Shown: positions 18,880 to 27,538, numbered from the stretch's first letter. The stretch is DNA of 64,000 nucleotides from Gymnodinialimonas phycosphaerae (GCF_019195455.1 NZ_JAIMBW010000001.1:3252001-3316000); one strand, 5' to 3'. Made by a program: numbers and translations. The notes: generated by a model not told the origin, from the sequence alone.

Positions 18880-20112
18880 ATGCCAGGGTTGCGTGATATT
18901 CCGTGTCTCTGGCTGGATGTCACACGGCTTCTGACCCGTGTCGGGCGCGGCGCGTTGACCGGGATCGATCGTGTCGAAATGGCCTATCTGGTTGAGGCGC
19001 TTACGGGTGATGCCAGTTACCTGTGCCGCACCACGCGGGGGTATCTGCTTCTGGATCGTCGCGGCGCGCAGGCCCTTCTGGACATGATCAATGGGATTGA
19101 TCTGGGTCGCGCCGATTGGATCTCGCGCCTGACGGGACGGGGAAACAAACCGCGCCACAGGGCGGAGGCGGCTTTGCGGCGGCTTGCCGTCGCCCGGTGC
19201 CGTCCGCCCGGTCTGCCGAAACTGCTGCGGGATCACGCCCCGCGCGGCTGCATCTATCTGAACGTGGGCCATTCCAATCTGTCCGAGGCGACCTTGTCGG
19301 CCATGTCCGCCCATCCCGGCACCTGCGCCGTGATGATCCACGACCTTATCCCGCTGACCCACCCAAATTACGTGGCCGACGGCTTGCCAGAACCCTTTGC
19401 TGGCCGGATCGACCGGGTCCGCCAGTACGCGGATCTGGTCATCAGCAATTCGGCTGCAACGCAGGCAGATCTGGAAGCCCATTGGGCAGGGCAAAGTGTG
19501 CCGATGCGTCAGATCGTGGCGCATCTGGGCGTCACGCCGTGGCAGATGCCCGACCCTCAGGATCGAGAGCCGGGCCATTTCGTGATGCTTGGCACGGTAG
19601 AGGTCCGCAAGAACCACGCGCTGATGATCGACGCTTGGGAAGCCCTTGCGGTCATGTCCTTGCCGCAGATGCCAGAGCTTCACATCATCGGGGCGACCGG
19701 TTGGAAGGTCGACGATCTGATTGCCCGGATCAAAGCGCACCCCCTTTTGGGGCAGTCCATTTTCATGCATGGGCCGCTGTCTGATACGGAGGTTCAAGGG
19801 CACCTTGCGCGCGCGAATGCGCTGCTGTTCCCCTCTCTCGCTGAGGGCTACGGCTACCCGCCTCTGGAGGCCGCATTGGCAGGCGCCACGCCAATCTGTT
19901 CTAACTTACCGGTTTTCCGGGAAACTCTGGGCGATTGTGCCGTTTACGTGGACAGTAACGACGCGTACTCTTGGGCGGAAACGATTAGACAACACTTTTG
20001 CGGTATTGCCGTTAAGCCGGAGTTGACCACGTTGAAGGTCGCCACTTGGGCAGAGCACTTTATTAAGGTGGCAGAAGCCATCCAACCGTCAGCCGAGAAA
20101 GGCCGCCCATGA
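18880..20112 (+). CDS. Family 4 (GT-B) glycosyltransferase
   Basis: This is a retaining GT-B fold glycosyltransferase of 410 aa. The N-terminal WLDVTRLLTR...TGIDRVEMAYL is the hallmark of a GT4 subgroup in polysaccharide clusters. The C-terminal donor half contains GTVEVRKNHALMIDAW and the nucleotide-sugar motif PSLAEGYGYPPLEAALAG with the E-x7-E pair. It starts 10 bases after galU, and its stop overlaps the next start as ATGA. It probably transfers a sugar during surface polysaccharide assembly; donor and acceptor are unknown. Confidence 0.88.
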   Translation: MPGLRDIPCLWLDVTRLLTRVGRGALTGIDRVEMAYLVEALTGDASYLCRTTRGYLLLDRRGAQALLDMINGIDLGRADWISRLTGRGNKPRHRAEAALRRLAVARCRPPGLPKLLRDHAPRGCIYLNVGHSNLSEATLSAMSAHPGTCAVMIHDLIPLTHPNYVADGLPEPFAGRIDRVRQYADLVISNSAATQADLEAHWAGQSVPMRQIVAHLGVTPWQMPDPQDREPGHFVMLGTVEVRKNHALMIDAWEALAVMSLPQMPELHIIGATGWKVDDLIARIKAHPLLGQSIFMHGPLSDTEVQGHLARANALLFPSLAEGYGYPPLEAALAGATPICSNLPVFRETLGDCAVYVDSNDAYSWAETIRQHFCGIAVKPELTTLKVATWAEHFIKVAEAIQPSAEKGRP

Positions 20113-21119
20113 AAGCGATCAAGCGTTACGGTTTGCGCCTTGAACGCAAGCGGTTCCTTGTGCGCGCGTGGCGCAAATCCCGCGGGCTGGAGGTCGTGGC
20201 GCAGCGGACGGACGCGATCCGAGACGGTGACGTTCTTCTTTTCTGCACGCTCCGCAATGAGCGGGTGCGCCTCAAGTACTTCCTGAATTACTATCGTGAC
20301 CGCGGCGTGAACCATTTCCTGTTCGTGGACAATGATAGCGGCGATGGCACCCGCGAATACCTGGCCGAGCAGCCCGATTGCAGCGTTTGGTGGACGGACG
20401 AATCGTACAAGCGGTCTCGGTTCGGGATAGATTGGATGAATCGCCTGTTGCGCCTTTATGGGCACAAGCATTGGTGCCTTACGGTCGATCCCGATGAATT
20501 CCTGGTCTACCCGTTCAGTGATACCCGCCCAATTCCGGCTTTGACGGATTGGCTGGATGCGTCTTCGATCAAGTCGTTTGGCGCGATGCTGCTGGATATG
20601 TACCCAAAGGGCCCCATCGATGCGCAGCCCTACCATGAGGGGCAAAACCCTTTCGACATTGCCTGTTGGTTCGATGCCGGGAACTATTCCGTCACCCGGA
20701 ATTGGGAGTATGGGAACCTCTGGATTCAGGGCGGCCCGCGAGCGCGTGCCTTTTTTAGCGACAACCCCGAACGCGCGCCGGCGTTGAACAAAACGCCTTT
20801 GGTGAATTGGCAAAAGCACCATGCCTATGCGTCCTCGACACACATGTTGCTGCCGAGGGGGCTTAATCGCGTCTACGACGAATGGGGGGGAGAGAAGGCC
20901 TCGGGCGTGCTGCTGCACGCGAAGTTTCTCGACACGTTCAGCGCCAAGGCCAAGGAAGAGTTGGACCGGCGAGAGCATTATGCCGCCTCCGCCGAGTATA
21001 AGGCTTATGCGGACGGGTTGAAGGAAAACCCAGATTTCTGGAGCAAATGGTCCGAGAAATACATCAATTGGCGCCAGCTAGAGATCTTGGGTCTTATGTC
21101 CAAAGGCAACTGGGCATGA
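20109..21119 (+). CDS. Glycosyltransferase family 2-like (Glyco_tranf_2_4 type)
   Basis: This 336-aa protein has the features of the Glyco_tranf_2_4 group: LRNERVRLKYFLNYYRDRGV, FVDNDSGDGTREYL and the metal-binding DPDEF (about residue 124). Such proteins are predicted inverting glycosyltransferases common in marine alphaproteobacterial polysaccharide loci, and most are uncharacterised. The start overlaps the preceding GT4 stop (ATGA). The gene for a Core-2/I-branching-type transferase starts 7 bases after its stop. No membrane segment is obvious, so it is probably cytoplasmic or peripheral. Confidence 0.82.
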   Translation: MKAIKRYGLRLERKRFLVRAWRKSRGLEVVAQRTDAIRDGDVLLFCTLRNERVRLKYFLNYYRDRGVNHFLFVDNDSGDGTREYLAEQPDCSVWWTDESYKRSRFGIDWMNRLLRLYGHKHWCLTVDPDEFLVYPFSDTRPIPALTDWLDASSIKSFGAMLLDMYPKGPIDAQPYHEGQNPFDIACWFDAGNYSVTRNWEYGNLWIQGGPRARAFFSDNPERAPALNKTPLVNWQKHHAYASSTHMLLPRGLNRVYDEWGGEKASGVLLHAKFLDTFSAKAKEELDRREHYAASAEYKAYADGLKENPDFWSKWSEKYINWRQLEILGLMSKGNWA

Positions 21120-21126
21120 ATACGCC

Positions 21127-22827
21127 ATGAGTACACTGGGCTTCGTGATGATGTGTCATACTGCGCTGAACCGCGCGGCTGAGGTTGCACGCCACTGGGC
21201 CGAGCGGGATTGCCCCGTTGTCATCCACCTCGACAAACGGGTGGCGAAGGACAAGAACGCGTGGCTGAAGCGAGAGCTTTCCGACCTGGACAACGTCAAG
21301 TTCTGCAAGCGTCGCAAGTGCGAATGGGGCACGTGGAGCCTGGTGCAGGCAAGCCAGACCGGCGCCGAGATGATGCTGGAAGAGTTTCCCGGCGTCCGAC
21401 ACGTGTACCTGGCCTCAGGGTCCTGCCTGCCTCTGCGCCCGGTGGATGAATTGCGCGCCTATCTGGCTGCACGACCGATGACGGATTTCATCGAATCCGT
21501 CACGATCCGCGATGTTGATTGGACCATCGATGGCCTCAACACCGAACGATTCCAACTCCGATTTCCGTTTTCGTGGAAACGTCACCGTTTCCTGTTTGAC
21601 CGCTACGTGGAATTGCAACGCAAAGTCGGCTTCAAGCGCAAGATGCCCGGGGGGCTGTTGCCGCATTTGGGAAGCCAATGGTGGTGCCTGTCGCGGCAAA
21701 CCTTGTCGGCGATCATCCAGGACCCGAAACGGCGTGAGTTTGATCGCTACTTCAAGCTCGTCTGGATTCCGGACGAAAGCTATTACCAGACGCTGGTGCG
21801 CAACTATTCGCGCAACATCGAAAGCCGGTCGCTGACCCTGTCGAAGTTCGACTTCCAGGGCAAACCGCACGTCTTCTATGACGATCACCTGCATCTGCTG
21901 CGCCGCTCGGACTGCTTCGTGGCGCGTAAGATCTGGCCCCGGGCCGAAAGGCTCTACCGCACCTTCCTGAACGATGAGGCCGCAAACGCCCGGCGGGCCG
22001 AGCCGACACCCGGCAAGATCGACCGCGTATTCGCCAAGGCGTTGGAGCGTCGGACGCGGGGGCGTCCCGGCCTCTACATGCAGTCGCGCTATCCCAACAA
22101 CGATTGGGAAAATGGCAAATCCGCCGCCCCGTATTCGGTGTTGCACGGGTTCAACGACCTGTTCCTTGATTTCGAGCCGTGGTTATCGCGGCGGCTTGGC
22201 ACCTCGGTCCATGGTAATATCTTCGACCCAAAGCGCGTCCGCTTTGCGGGCGATGCGGAAACATACGCAGGCTGTCTTTCGTCCGCGCCCGATCTGCGGG
22301 ACTACAATCCCGAACGCTTCCTGACGAACCTGATCTGGAACACGCGCGGCGAACGGCAGGTGTTCATGTTCGGCCCCCAGGACAACCAACGCCCCGGCGC
22401 GTTCATGGCCGCCGATAGCAACGCGCAGATCAGCGTGATCACCGGTGGTTGGGCGGTGCGCCTGTTCACCGCGAACCGCAATTTCGGCGATATCCGCACC
22501 GAGGCCGCGCGTCTGCAACGGCGCGAGGTGGATTTCGTGAACACGCTGCGGCACGTGCGATCGCGCGCCGAAATCCGCATCTGGTCGCTGGCCGAGTTTT
22601 TGGAAGAGCCGATGGAAAACCTGCAACGCATCCTCGATTCCATGGAGGGGGCGCAAGCCAGCCGTCTGACGGAAGCGCCGAAGATGGCCAATCTGGACGG
22701 CTTGCCGAAGTTCCTCCAGAATCTGAAGAACCAGGGCATGAACCCTTTTGCTGTGGGTGATTTCCCGCAAGAAGGCGTGGCCTTGCCGCCGTCCGGTGCT
22801 GACAACCGCCCCTATTTGGTGAGGTGA
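21127..22827 (+). CDS. Core-2/I-branching (GT14) glycosyltransferase with C-terminal extension
   Basis: The N-terminal half (about residues 1-270) resembles GT14 beta-1,6-N-acetylglucosaminyltransferases of the Core-2/I-Branching family: VIHLDKRVAKDKNAW, the YLASGSCLPLRP block, GSQWWCLSRQTL and PDESYYQTL. The C-terminal half (about 290-566) is a separate domain of unknown function with an RYPNNDWENGK motif and a late WSLAEFLEEP helix; similar two-part proteins are, to my recollection, restricted to Rhodobacterales. It is 566 aa in total, whereas the bare family domain is about 280. The sulfotransferase gene starts 3 bases downstream, so the pair may build a branched sulfated glycan. Confidence 0.82.
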   Translation: MSTLGFVMMCHTALNRAAEVARHWAERDCPVVIHLDKRVAKDKNAWLKRELSDLDNVKFCKRRKCEWGTWSLVQASQTGAEMMLEEFPGVRHVYLASGSCLPLRPVDELRAYLAARPMTDFIESVTIRDVDWTIDGLNTERFQLRFPFSWKRHRFLFDRYVELQRKVGFKRKMPGGLLPHLGSQWWCLSRQTLSAIIQDPKRREFDRYFKLVWIPDESYYQTLVRNYSRNIESRSLTLSKFDFQGKPHVFYDDHLHLLRRSDCFVARKIWPRAERLYRTFLNDEAANARRAEPTPGKIDRVFAKALERRTRGRPGLYMQSRYPNNDWENGKSAAPYSVLHGFNDLFLDFEPWLSRRLGTSVHGNIFDPKRVRFAGDAETYAGCLSSAPDLRDYNPERFLTNLIWNTRGERQVFMFGPQDNQRPGAFMAADSNAQISVITGGWAVRLFTANRNFGDIRTEAARLQRREVDFVNTLRHVRSRAEIRIWSLAEFLEEPMENLQRILDSMEGAQASRLTEAPKMANLDGLPKFLQNLKNQGMNPFAVGDFPQEGVALPPSGADNRPYLVR

Positions 22828-22830
22828 TCC

Positions 22831-24267
22831 ATGACCCGTCGCTTTGATGCTTTCGTATTGTTTGCCGAGATGCGGACGGGTTCCAATTATCTGGAAGACA
22901 GCCTCAACAATTTCCCGGACATCAACTGTCTGGGGGAGGTTTATAACCCCACGTTCCTTGGCCATCACAACACGTTCGAGATGTATGGCTATGACATGGA
23001 CCGACGCGAGCAGGACCCCCTCGGTCTGCTGGAGTCGATCATCGAGAATGGCGGCGACGGCCTGCCGGGGTTCCGTCTGTTCCATGACCACGACGACCGC
23101 GTGGTGGACCGCGTGTTGCCCGATCCACGCATCGCCAAGGTGATCCTGACGCGCAATCCGCTGGATAGCTACGTCAGCCGCAAGATTGCCAGCGCCACGG
23201 GGCAGTGGCGTTTGACCGATATGAAGCATGCAAAAACGGCGAAAATCCGGTTCGACACGGCGGAATTCGGAGAGCTGTTGGACAAGCTGCTGCCGTTCCA
23301 GGAACACCTGCGGCAAGGGTTACAGAAGACGGGCCAGGTGGCATTTCAGGTCCGCTATGAGGATATCAACGATCCCGAAATGCTGAACGGCCTCGCCGCG
23401 TTCCTCGGCTCGGACGAGCGGGTGGAGGCGACGTCGAAGAAGCTGAAGAAGCAGAACCCCGCGCCGCTGCGCGACAAGGTCGAGAATTATGACGAGATGG
23501 TCGCCGCACTGAGTGACCTTGACCGTTTCGGCCTAGAGAAATCGCCTGAGTTAGAGCCCGAACGCGCCGCCCAGGTGCCGAATTTCGTGGCCCATCCGAC
23601 GCTTGGGTTGCTGTTCTGCCCGATCAAGGGTGCGCCCGAAAACTCGGTGCTGACCTGGATGGCGGCGTTGGGCGATGTCGGCAAGGATGCCCTGATCCGC
23701 AAGATGAGCCAGAAGCAGCTGCGCCAGTGGATGAAGGACAATCCCGGGTTCCGCAGCTTCACGGTGCTTCGCCATCCCGTCGCCCGCGCCTACACCGTCT
23801 TCAATCGCTTTATCCTACCCGATGACCGCCCCGCCTACGAGACCGCCCGCAAGACGCTGCGGCAGCGCTACAAGGTGCCCCTGCCGGGAAAAACACCGGG
23901 CGACGGTTGGACTGAGGAAGAGCAGAAAGCCGCGTTCCAGGGGTTTATCGGGTTCCTCAAGGGCAATCTCGCGGGGCAAACCAGCGTTCGGGTCGATCAG
24001 GCATGGGCGACGCAAACCGCGATCCTTCAAGGGATTTCCACGGTGATGGTGCCGCAAGCGGTGATCCATGAAGAACAGATGAAAGAGGCGCTGCCTGCGT
24101 TGGCTCAGGCGGTCGGGGCTGAAGACATCCCCGAGGTTGTCGGAGAGGCGATGCCGGGGCTTTACCCGTTGAAATCCGTTTATGACGGCAAGATCGAGCA
24201 GGCGCTGATCGACACCTATCGACGCGATTACATCGGGTTCGGATTTCCGCGGTGGAACAAGCGCTAG
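22831..24267 (+). CDS. Tandem-domain sulfotransferase (NodH-like)
   Basis: This is a predicted PAPS-dependent sulfotransferase of 478 aa, twice the usual domain size. The first unit (about 1-235) has the 5'-phosphosulfate loop region EMRTGSNYLEDSL and the 3'-phosphate motif LTRNPLDSYVSRKIA. The second (about 250-478) has a weaker loop, FCPIKGAPENSVLTWM, and a good 3'-phosphate motif, TVLRHPVARAYTVFNRF. It therefore looks like two sulfotransferase folds in one chain, the second perhaps with an altered loop. It ends the galU operon. Its acceptor is probably the glycan built by the upstream transferases, with CysQ removing PAP. Confidence 0.8.
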   Translation: MTRRFDAFVLFAEMRTGSNYLEDSLNNFPDINCLGEVYNPTFLGHHNTFEMYGYDMDRREQDPLGLLESIIENGGDGLPGFRLFHDHDDRVVDRVLPDPRIAKVILTRNPLDSYVSRKIASATGQWRLTDMKHAKTAKIRFDTAEFGELLDKLLPFQEHLRQGLQKTGQVAFQVRYEDINDPEMLNGLAAFLGSDERVEATSKKLKKQNPAPLRDKVENYDEMVAALSDLDRFGLEKSPELEPERAAQVPNFVAHPTLGLLFCPIKGAPENSVLTWMAALGDVGKDALIRKMSQKQLRQWMKDNPGFRSFTVLRHPVARAYTVFNRFILPDDRPAYETARKTLRQRYKVPLPGKTPGDGWTEEEQKAAFQGFIGFLKGNLAGQTSVRVDQAWATQTAILQGISTVMVPQAVIHEEQMKEALPALAQAVGAEDIPEVVGEAMPGLYPLKSVYDGKIEQALIDTYRRDYIGFGFPRWNKR

Positions 24268-24277
24268 ACGGATCGGA

Positions 24278-24742
24278 CTAGGCGGCCTGTGTCACCTCGA
24301 CTTCGGTCAGCAGGGTATAAAGCGTTGCGGGGTCGTTATTGGCCCGCAGCTTCGCGCAAAGCGCCGTGTCGCGCAGGGTCCGGGACACCAGGGCCAAGGC
24401 CTTGAGGTGGTCCACGCCAGAGTCCTCAGGGGCTAGCAGAACAAAGACCAAGTCCACCGGCTGACGGTCGGCGGCGCCGAAATCGATAGGACGCTCCAGC
24501 CGGATGAACGCGCCAACGACGCGGTCGATTTCAGAAAGCCGCGCATGGGGAAGGGCAATGCCATTGCCTACGGACGTTGGCCCAAGGCCTTCGCGCACTT
24601 GCAGGGCCTCGAAGATGCGCGCGGCGGGCACATCGATCAGCGTTTCGGCAATCTCGGCGATAGACTGTATCAGCCGCTTTTTGCTGCTGACATCGGTCAT
24701 CACCTTGACCGCGTCCGGCGTCAAAAGAGTCGAAAGATCCAT
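24278..24742 (-). CDS. ptsN: PTS IIA-Ntr protein PtsN
   Basis: PtsN is the EIIA component of the nitrogen phosphotransferase system, a regulatory phosphoprotein that controls potassium transport, carbon/nitrogen balance and other targets. From ATG 24742 it is 154 aa; this start has AGGGG seven bases upstream, whereas ATG 24748 would sit too close to it. The phosphorylated histidine is in GIALPHARLSEI (near residue 66). It follows hpf by 74 bases on the same strand. No rpoN gene lies in this cluster, although rpoN accompanies hpf-ptsN in many proteobacteria. The convergent sulfotransferase stop is 10 bases away. Confidence 0.94.
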   Translation of the reverse strand: MDLSTLLTPDAVKVMTDVSSKKRLIQSIAEIAETLIDVPAARIFEALQVREGLGPTSVGNGIALPHARLSEIDRVVGAFIRLERPIDFGAADRQPVDLVFVLLAPEDSGVDHLKALALVSRTLRDTALCAKLRANNDPATLYTLLTEVEVTQAA

Positions 24743-24816
24743 TCCCATGCCCCTCGTGCGGTCTTGGCCGCAACGTGTAGGCCCGGGGGCTGTACGCCAA
24801 GCCCGGGCCAGATCCA

Positions 24817-25392
24817 TTAACTGGTCTTGGGATCGATCCAGCCCACGTTGCCGTCATCCCGGCGATAGACCACATTGACCCGGTCGTTCCCTTGCTCGCG
24901 GAACACCAAAAGCGGCGCGCCCGCGATCTCCATTTGCATCACGGCCTCTCCGACCGAAAGCGATGGGATACTGGTTTCCATCTCGGCCACGATGATCGGC
25001 TGCAACGTGTCGGGCTCGGCGTCCTCAGACGCGTCGTCCGATGATGCGAGGATATAAGAGGCGCCGCCGAAGACATCAATGGGCGTCGTCCGGTCTTTGT
25101 GGTGATCTTTCAGGCGTCGCTTGTAGCGTCTGAGTTGCTTTTCCAGCTTGTCGGCCGTCGCTTCGAACGCGGCGTAGATCTCATGGGCGTGGGCCTTGGC
25201 AGAGGCGGTCAAGCCAGTGGACAGATGAACGGTGGTTTCACAGGCAAATTCTGGCCCGGACTTGGAAAAGATCACATTCGCATCGGTCGGACGCTCGGCG
25301 TATTTCTGGGCTATTGCGCCCAGGTTGTCTTGCACGTGTGTTTGCAGCGCCTGGCCGATTTCGATCTGTTTTCCGCTGATCTGATACCGCAT
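24817..25392 (-). CDS. hpf: Ribosome hibernation-promoting factor (long form)
   Basis: HPF binds the 30S subunit in stationary phase and, in its long form, causes 100S ribosome dimers. Starting at ATG 25392 (MRYQISGKQIEIG) with a GGAGG ribosome-binding site, the protein is 191 aa. The N-terminal S30AE domain is about residues 1-105, followed by a linker and the C-terminal dimerisation domain of long HPF (MQMEIAGAPLLVFREQGNDRVNVVYRRDDG split across 130-185). It lies between lptB and ptsN, with its own AT-rich upstream region containing a dyad. Confidence 0.94.
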   Translation of the reverse strand: MRYQISGKQIEIGQALQTHVQDNLGAIAQKYAERPTDANVIFSKSGPEFACETTVHLSTGLTASAKAHAHEIYAAFEATADKLEKQLRRYKRRLKDHHKDRTTPIDVFGGASYILASSDDASEDAEPDTLQPIIVAEMETSIPSLSVGEAVMQMEIAGAPLLVFREQGNDRVNVVYRRDDGNVGWIDPKTS

Positions 25393-25460
25393 GTAACCTC
25401 CGGTTTTGGTGGGAATCTTGAGGCTGCTCAAGTTTGAGCATCCTTTCAAACCATTGAATA

Positions 25461-25482
25461 TTAACACTTTTCAAAAAGTTAA
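25461..25482 (-). promoter_or_regulatory. AT-rich dyad upstream of hpf
   Basis: TTAACACTTTT and AAAAAGTTAA form an imperfect 22-base palindrome about 70 bases upstream of the hpf ATG. On the minus strand TAATAT nearby could be a -10 box. This is the only AT-rich tract in the lptB-hpf spacer, so it probably marks the hpf promoter or an operator. The regulator is unknown. Confidence 0.35.
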
Positions 25483-25549
25483 AGTTCTGAGCGCGCCAAA
25501 AGGCGTCGGGCTTGGAAAGAGATGAAGCCAGTGCAACCATCACGTCTAT

Positions 25550-25573
25550 CAGACGGCCAAACGGCCCCGTCTG
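25550..25573 (-). terminator. Hairpin after lptB
   Basis: CAGAC/GTCTG plus an inner GGCC/GGCC with a 2-base bulge form a GC-rich hairpin 14 bases beyond the lptB stop. No U-run follows on the minus strand, so termination would be weak; it may separate lptCAB from hpf expression. Confidence 0.35.
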
Positions 25574-25587
25574 TCAATGGAATTGGT

Positions 25588-26337
25588 TCAAGTGATCTTA
25601 AAGGATTGGCCCAGGTAAACACGGCGCACGTTCTCATCCTTCACGACCTCATCGGCGGTGCCGGACATGATGATCACCCCGTCATGAAGGATGTAGGCGC
25701 GGTCCACGATGGCGAGGGTTTCCTGCGCGTTGTGGTCGGTGATCAGCACGCCAATACCACGGGTCTTCAACTCGGCCACCAGCGCGCGAATGTCGCCCAC
25801 GGCGATGGGATCGACACCTGCAAACGGCTCGTCCAGCAAAACGTAGCGCGGGTTGGAGGCCAGACACCGCGCAATTTCGGCGCGACGTCGCTCACCGCCG
25901 GACAACGAAAGCGCGGGGGCGCGGCGCAGATGTTCAATCGAGAATTCCGATAGCAACTCTTCCAGCCGATCACGGCGCTTCTTGCGCTTGGGTTCCACGA
26001 TTTCGAGGATCGCCATGATGTTGTCTTCGACAGACAGGCCCCGGAAGATCGACATCTCTTGCGGCAGATAGCCCACGCCCGCACGGGCGCGGCGGTACAT
26101 CGGAAACAGCGTCACGTCTTGGCCATCGATGGTGACGCGTCCGCCATCGGGGGTGATCAGCCCCGCGATGCAATAGAAGCTGGTCGTCTTGCCAGATCCG
26201 TTGGGGCCCAGAAGCGCGACAACCTCGCCCCGGTTCAGCTCCAGCGTGACATCGCGGATCACCGGACGCTTGCGGTAGCTTTTGCGGAGCTTGTGAACCC
26301 GAAGCCCGGCAGAGCCTTCTGTGACCTCAAGCGCCAT
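25588..26337 (-). CDS. lptB: LptB, LPS export ABC ATPase
   Basis: LptB powers extraction of lipopolysaccharide from the inner membrane through LptFG and onto the LptC-LptA bridge. The 249-aa ATPase has Walker A GPNGSGKTT, signature LSGGERRRAEIARCLA, Walker B VLLDEPFAGVDP and the switch histidine in LITDHNAQET. Its ATG overlaps the lptA stop as TGATG, so it is translationally coupled. It is the third gene of lptC-lptA-lptB; lptF/G are not in the window. Confidence 0.97.
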   Translation of the reverse strand: MALEVTEGSAGLRVHKLRKSYRKRPVIRDVTLELNRGEVVALLGPNGSGKTTSFYCIAGLITPDGGRVTIDGQDVTLFPMYRRARAGVGYLPQEMSIFRGLSVEDNIMAILEIVEPKRKKRRDRLEELLSEFSIEHLRRAPALSLSGGERRRAEIARCLASNPRYVLLDEPFAGVDPIAVGDIRALVAELKTRGIGVLITDHNAQETLAIVDRAYILHDGVIIMSGTADEVVKDENVRRVYLGQSFKIT

Positions 26338-26819
26338 CAGTCTGTGCCGCCAAGCACCGTGCGCACACGTCCATCGACGGATCCGTTCCCGGCGCGCATG
26401 TTCACGACCATGCTGTCGCCCGAAATCGCGGTAGGTCCCTGCGTCACAAGCACGTTGCCCGACAGGGTCAGCAGCGCCGAGGCCACATCGTAGCGCGCGC
26501 TGCCGCCTTCCGCCGCGTCCGCGCCCCGGGTCACGAGGACGCCGCCGGTGGCGATGACCTCGCTCACGTCCTGGTTGCCTTGTGTGCCGTAGACGATCCG
26601 CACGGCACCGGCGGCCATGCGAAGGTCGCCCTGGACGACGATAACGTTGCCGGTGAAAATGGCTTCTCCGGTGGTTTGATCCAGGGTCAGGCCATCGGCT
26701 GTCACCTCGACAGGTTGGCGGTCATCGAAGGCAACGCCGCCGAAGCCGATATCTACCTGCGCCGCTGCGGGCTGGGTGAGGAGGAGGACAAACCCCAAGA
26801 GGGCAAGAATACGGTGCAT
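26337..26819 (-). CDS. lptA: LptA-like periplasmic LPS transport protein
   Basis: LptA forms the periplasmic beta-jellyroll bridge that carries LPS to the outer-membrane LptD. From ATG 26819 it is 160 aa with a signal peptide (MHRILALLGFVLLLTQPAAAQ), then an OstA-type repeat fold with VEVTADGLTLDQ, AIFTGNVIVVQGDLRM and LSGNVLVTQG. It lies 10 bases after lptC and overlaps the lptB start by one base. Bases upstream of 26819 remain open but look non-coding. Confidence 0.92.
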   Translation of the reverse strand: MHRILALLGFVLLLTQPAAAQVDIGFGGVAFDDRQPVEVTADGLTLDQTTGEAIFTGNVIVVQGDLRMAAGAVRIVYGTQGNQDVSEVIATGGVLVTRGADAAEGGSARYDVASALLTLSGNVLVTQGPTAISGDSMVVNMRAGNGSVDGRVRTVLGGTD

Positions 26820-26829
26820 GGAAGGCCCT

Positions 26830-27426
26830 TCAGCTTTGTGGCTCGTATAGCACCCGAACGGAGCCGTTGAAACGAAGGATTGCCTCTCCGTCCGGACCGG
26901 TGATTTCCATCGTATCGGCGGTGACGTCCAAACCGGGGCCGGTGACATGGATCGGCGTGGGCGACCGCATGTTGATCACGTCCAGCGCCATCACCATCGT
27001 TTCGCTTTCAACGCGATATCCCATGGAGGATTGCAGCACGACATCCTCGGTCAAGGTCGCCATCTGGGCGGCCATGTCGATATCACCGAAATCCGCCTGA
27101 ATGGTCAGGAAGTCCGTCCGGCTCAGGTCCATGCGGCCATTGATGGATTGCGCCTGGATCCGTTCCGTTCGAGACGCTTCGGCTGAAACGGCGTTGGCGG
27201 TCAGGATGATTTCCTGACCGTCGCCCAATACGCCGGCAAAGCGCGGCTCTGTCACGCGCTGTTCGCGGGCGATCTGGTCAATATTGACCTCGGCATAGGG
27301 CAAAGCGGCGTCTGGATCCGGGGCGCCGGACAGCAGGAAAAGGGACGACAACAGGCCAATCGCCACGAGGGGCAGGGTAATTTTCACCCAGACCACGGCT
27401 TTGGAATAGAGGTTGTCGCGTGCCAC
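26830..27426 (-). CDS. lptC: LptC, LPS export inner-membrane component
   Basis: LptC is a bitopic inner-membrane protein that accepts LPS from LptBFG and passes it to LptA. The 198-aa protein has a single N-terminal transmembrane helix (about residues 12-33, TLPLVAIGLLSSLFLL) and a periplasmic jellyroll. Translation probably starts at GTG 27426, with GAGG about nine bases upstream. It heads the lptC-lptA-lptB operon. The upstream gap contains a short perfect dyad (27480-27496). Confidence 0.9.
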   Translation of the reverse strand: MARDNLYSKAVVWVKITLPLVAIGLLSSLFLLSGAPDPDAALPYAEVNIDQIAREQRVTEPRFAGVLGDGQEIILTANAVSAEASRTERIQAQSINGRMDLSRTDFLTIQADFGDIDMAAQMATLTEDVVLQSSMGYRVESETMVMALDVINMRSPTPIHVTGPGLDVTADTMEITGPDGEAILRFNGSVRVLYEPQS

Positions 27427-27479
27427 GGTGGGGCGTCCTCATTACACTATCGAAAAGCCATGAACCAACGAACGCGGCC

Positions 27480-27496
27480 TGAAATCCAAGATTTCA
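27480..27496. promoter_or_regulatory. TGAAATC-CAA-GATTTCA dyad upstream of lptC
   Basis: A perfect 7-base inverted repeat with a 3-base centre lies between the rnd stop and the lptC start, 54 bases before lptC. There is no U-run, so an operator or small hairpin at the lptC promoter is more likely than a terminator. Confidence 0.35.
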
Positions 27497-27538
27497 ACGC
27501 CTTGAATATAGGGTGCCCCAGGTCGTCCGAGAAGTGCC

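Noticed and set aside
24278..25587. A hidden rpoN gene in the lptB-hpf-ptsN region
   Set aside because: The lptB-hpf gap is 195 bases and the hpf-ptsN gap 74 bases, with no room or remnant for rpoN.
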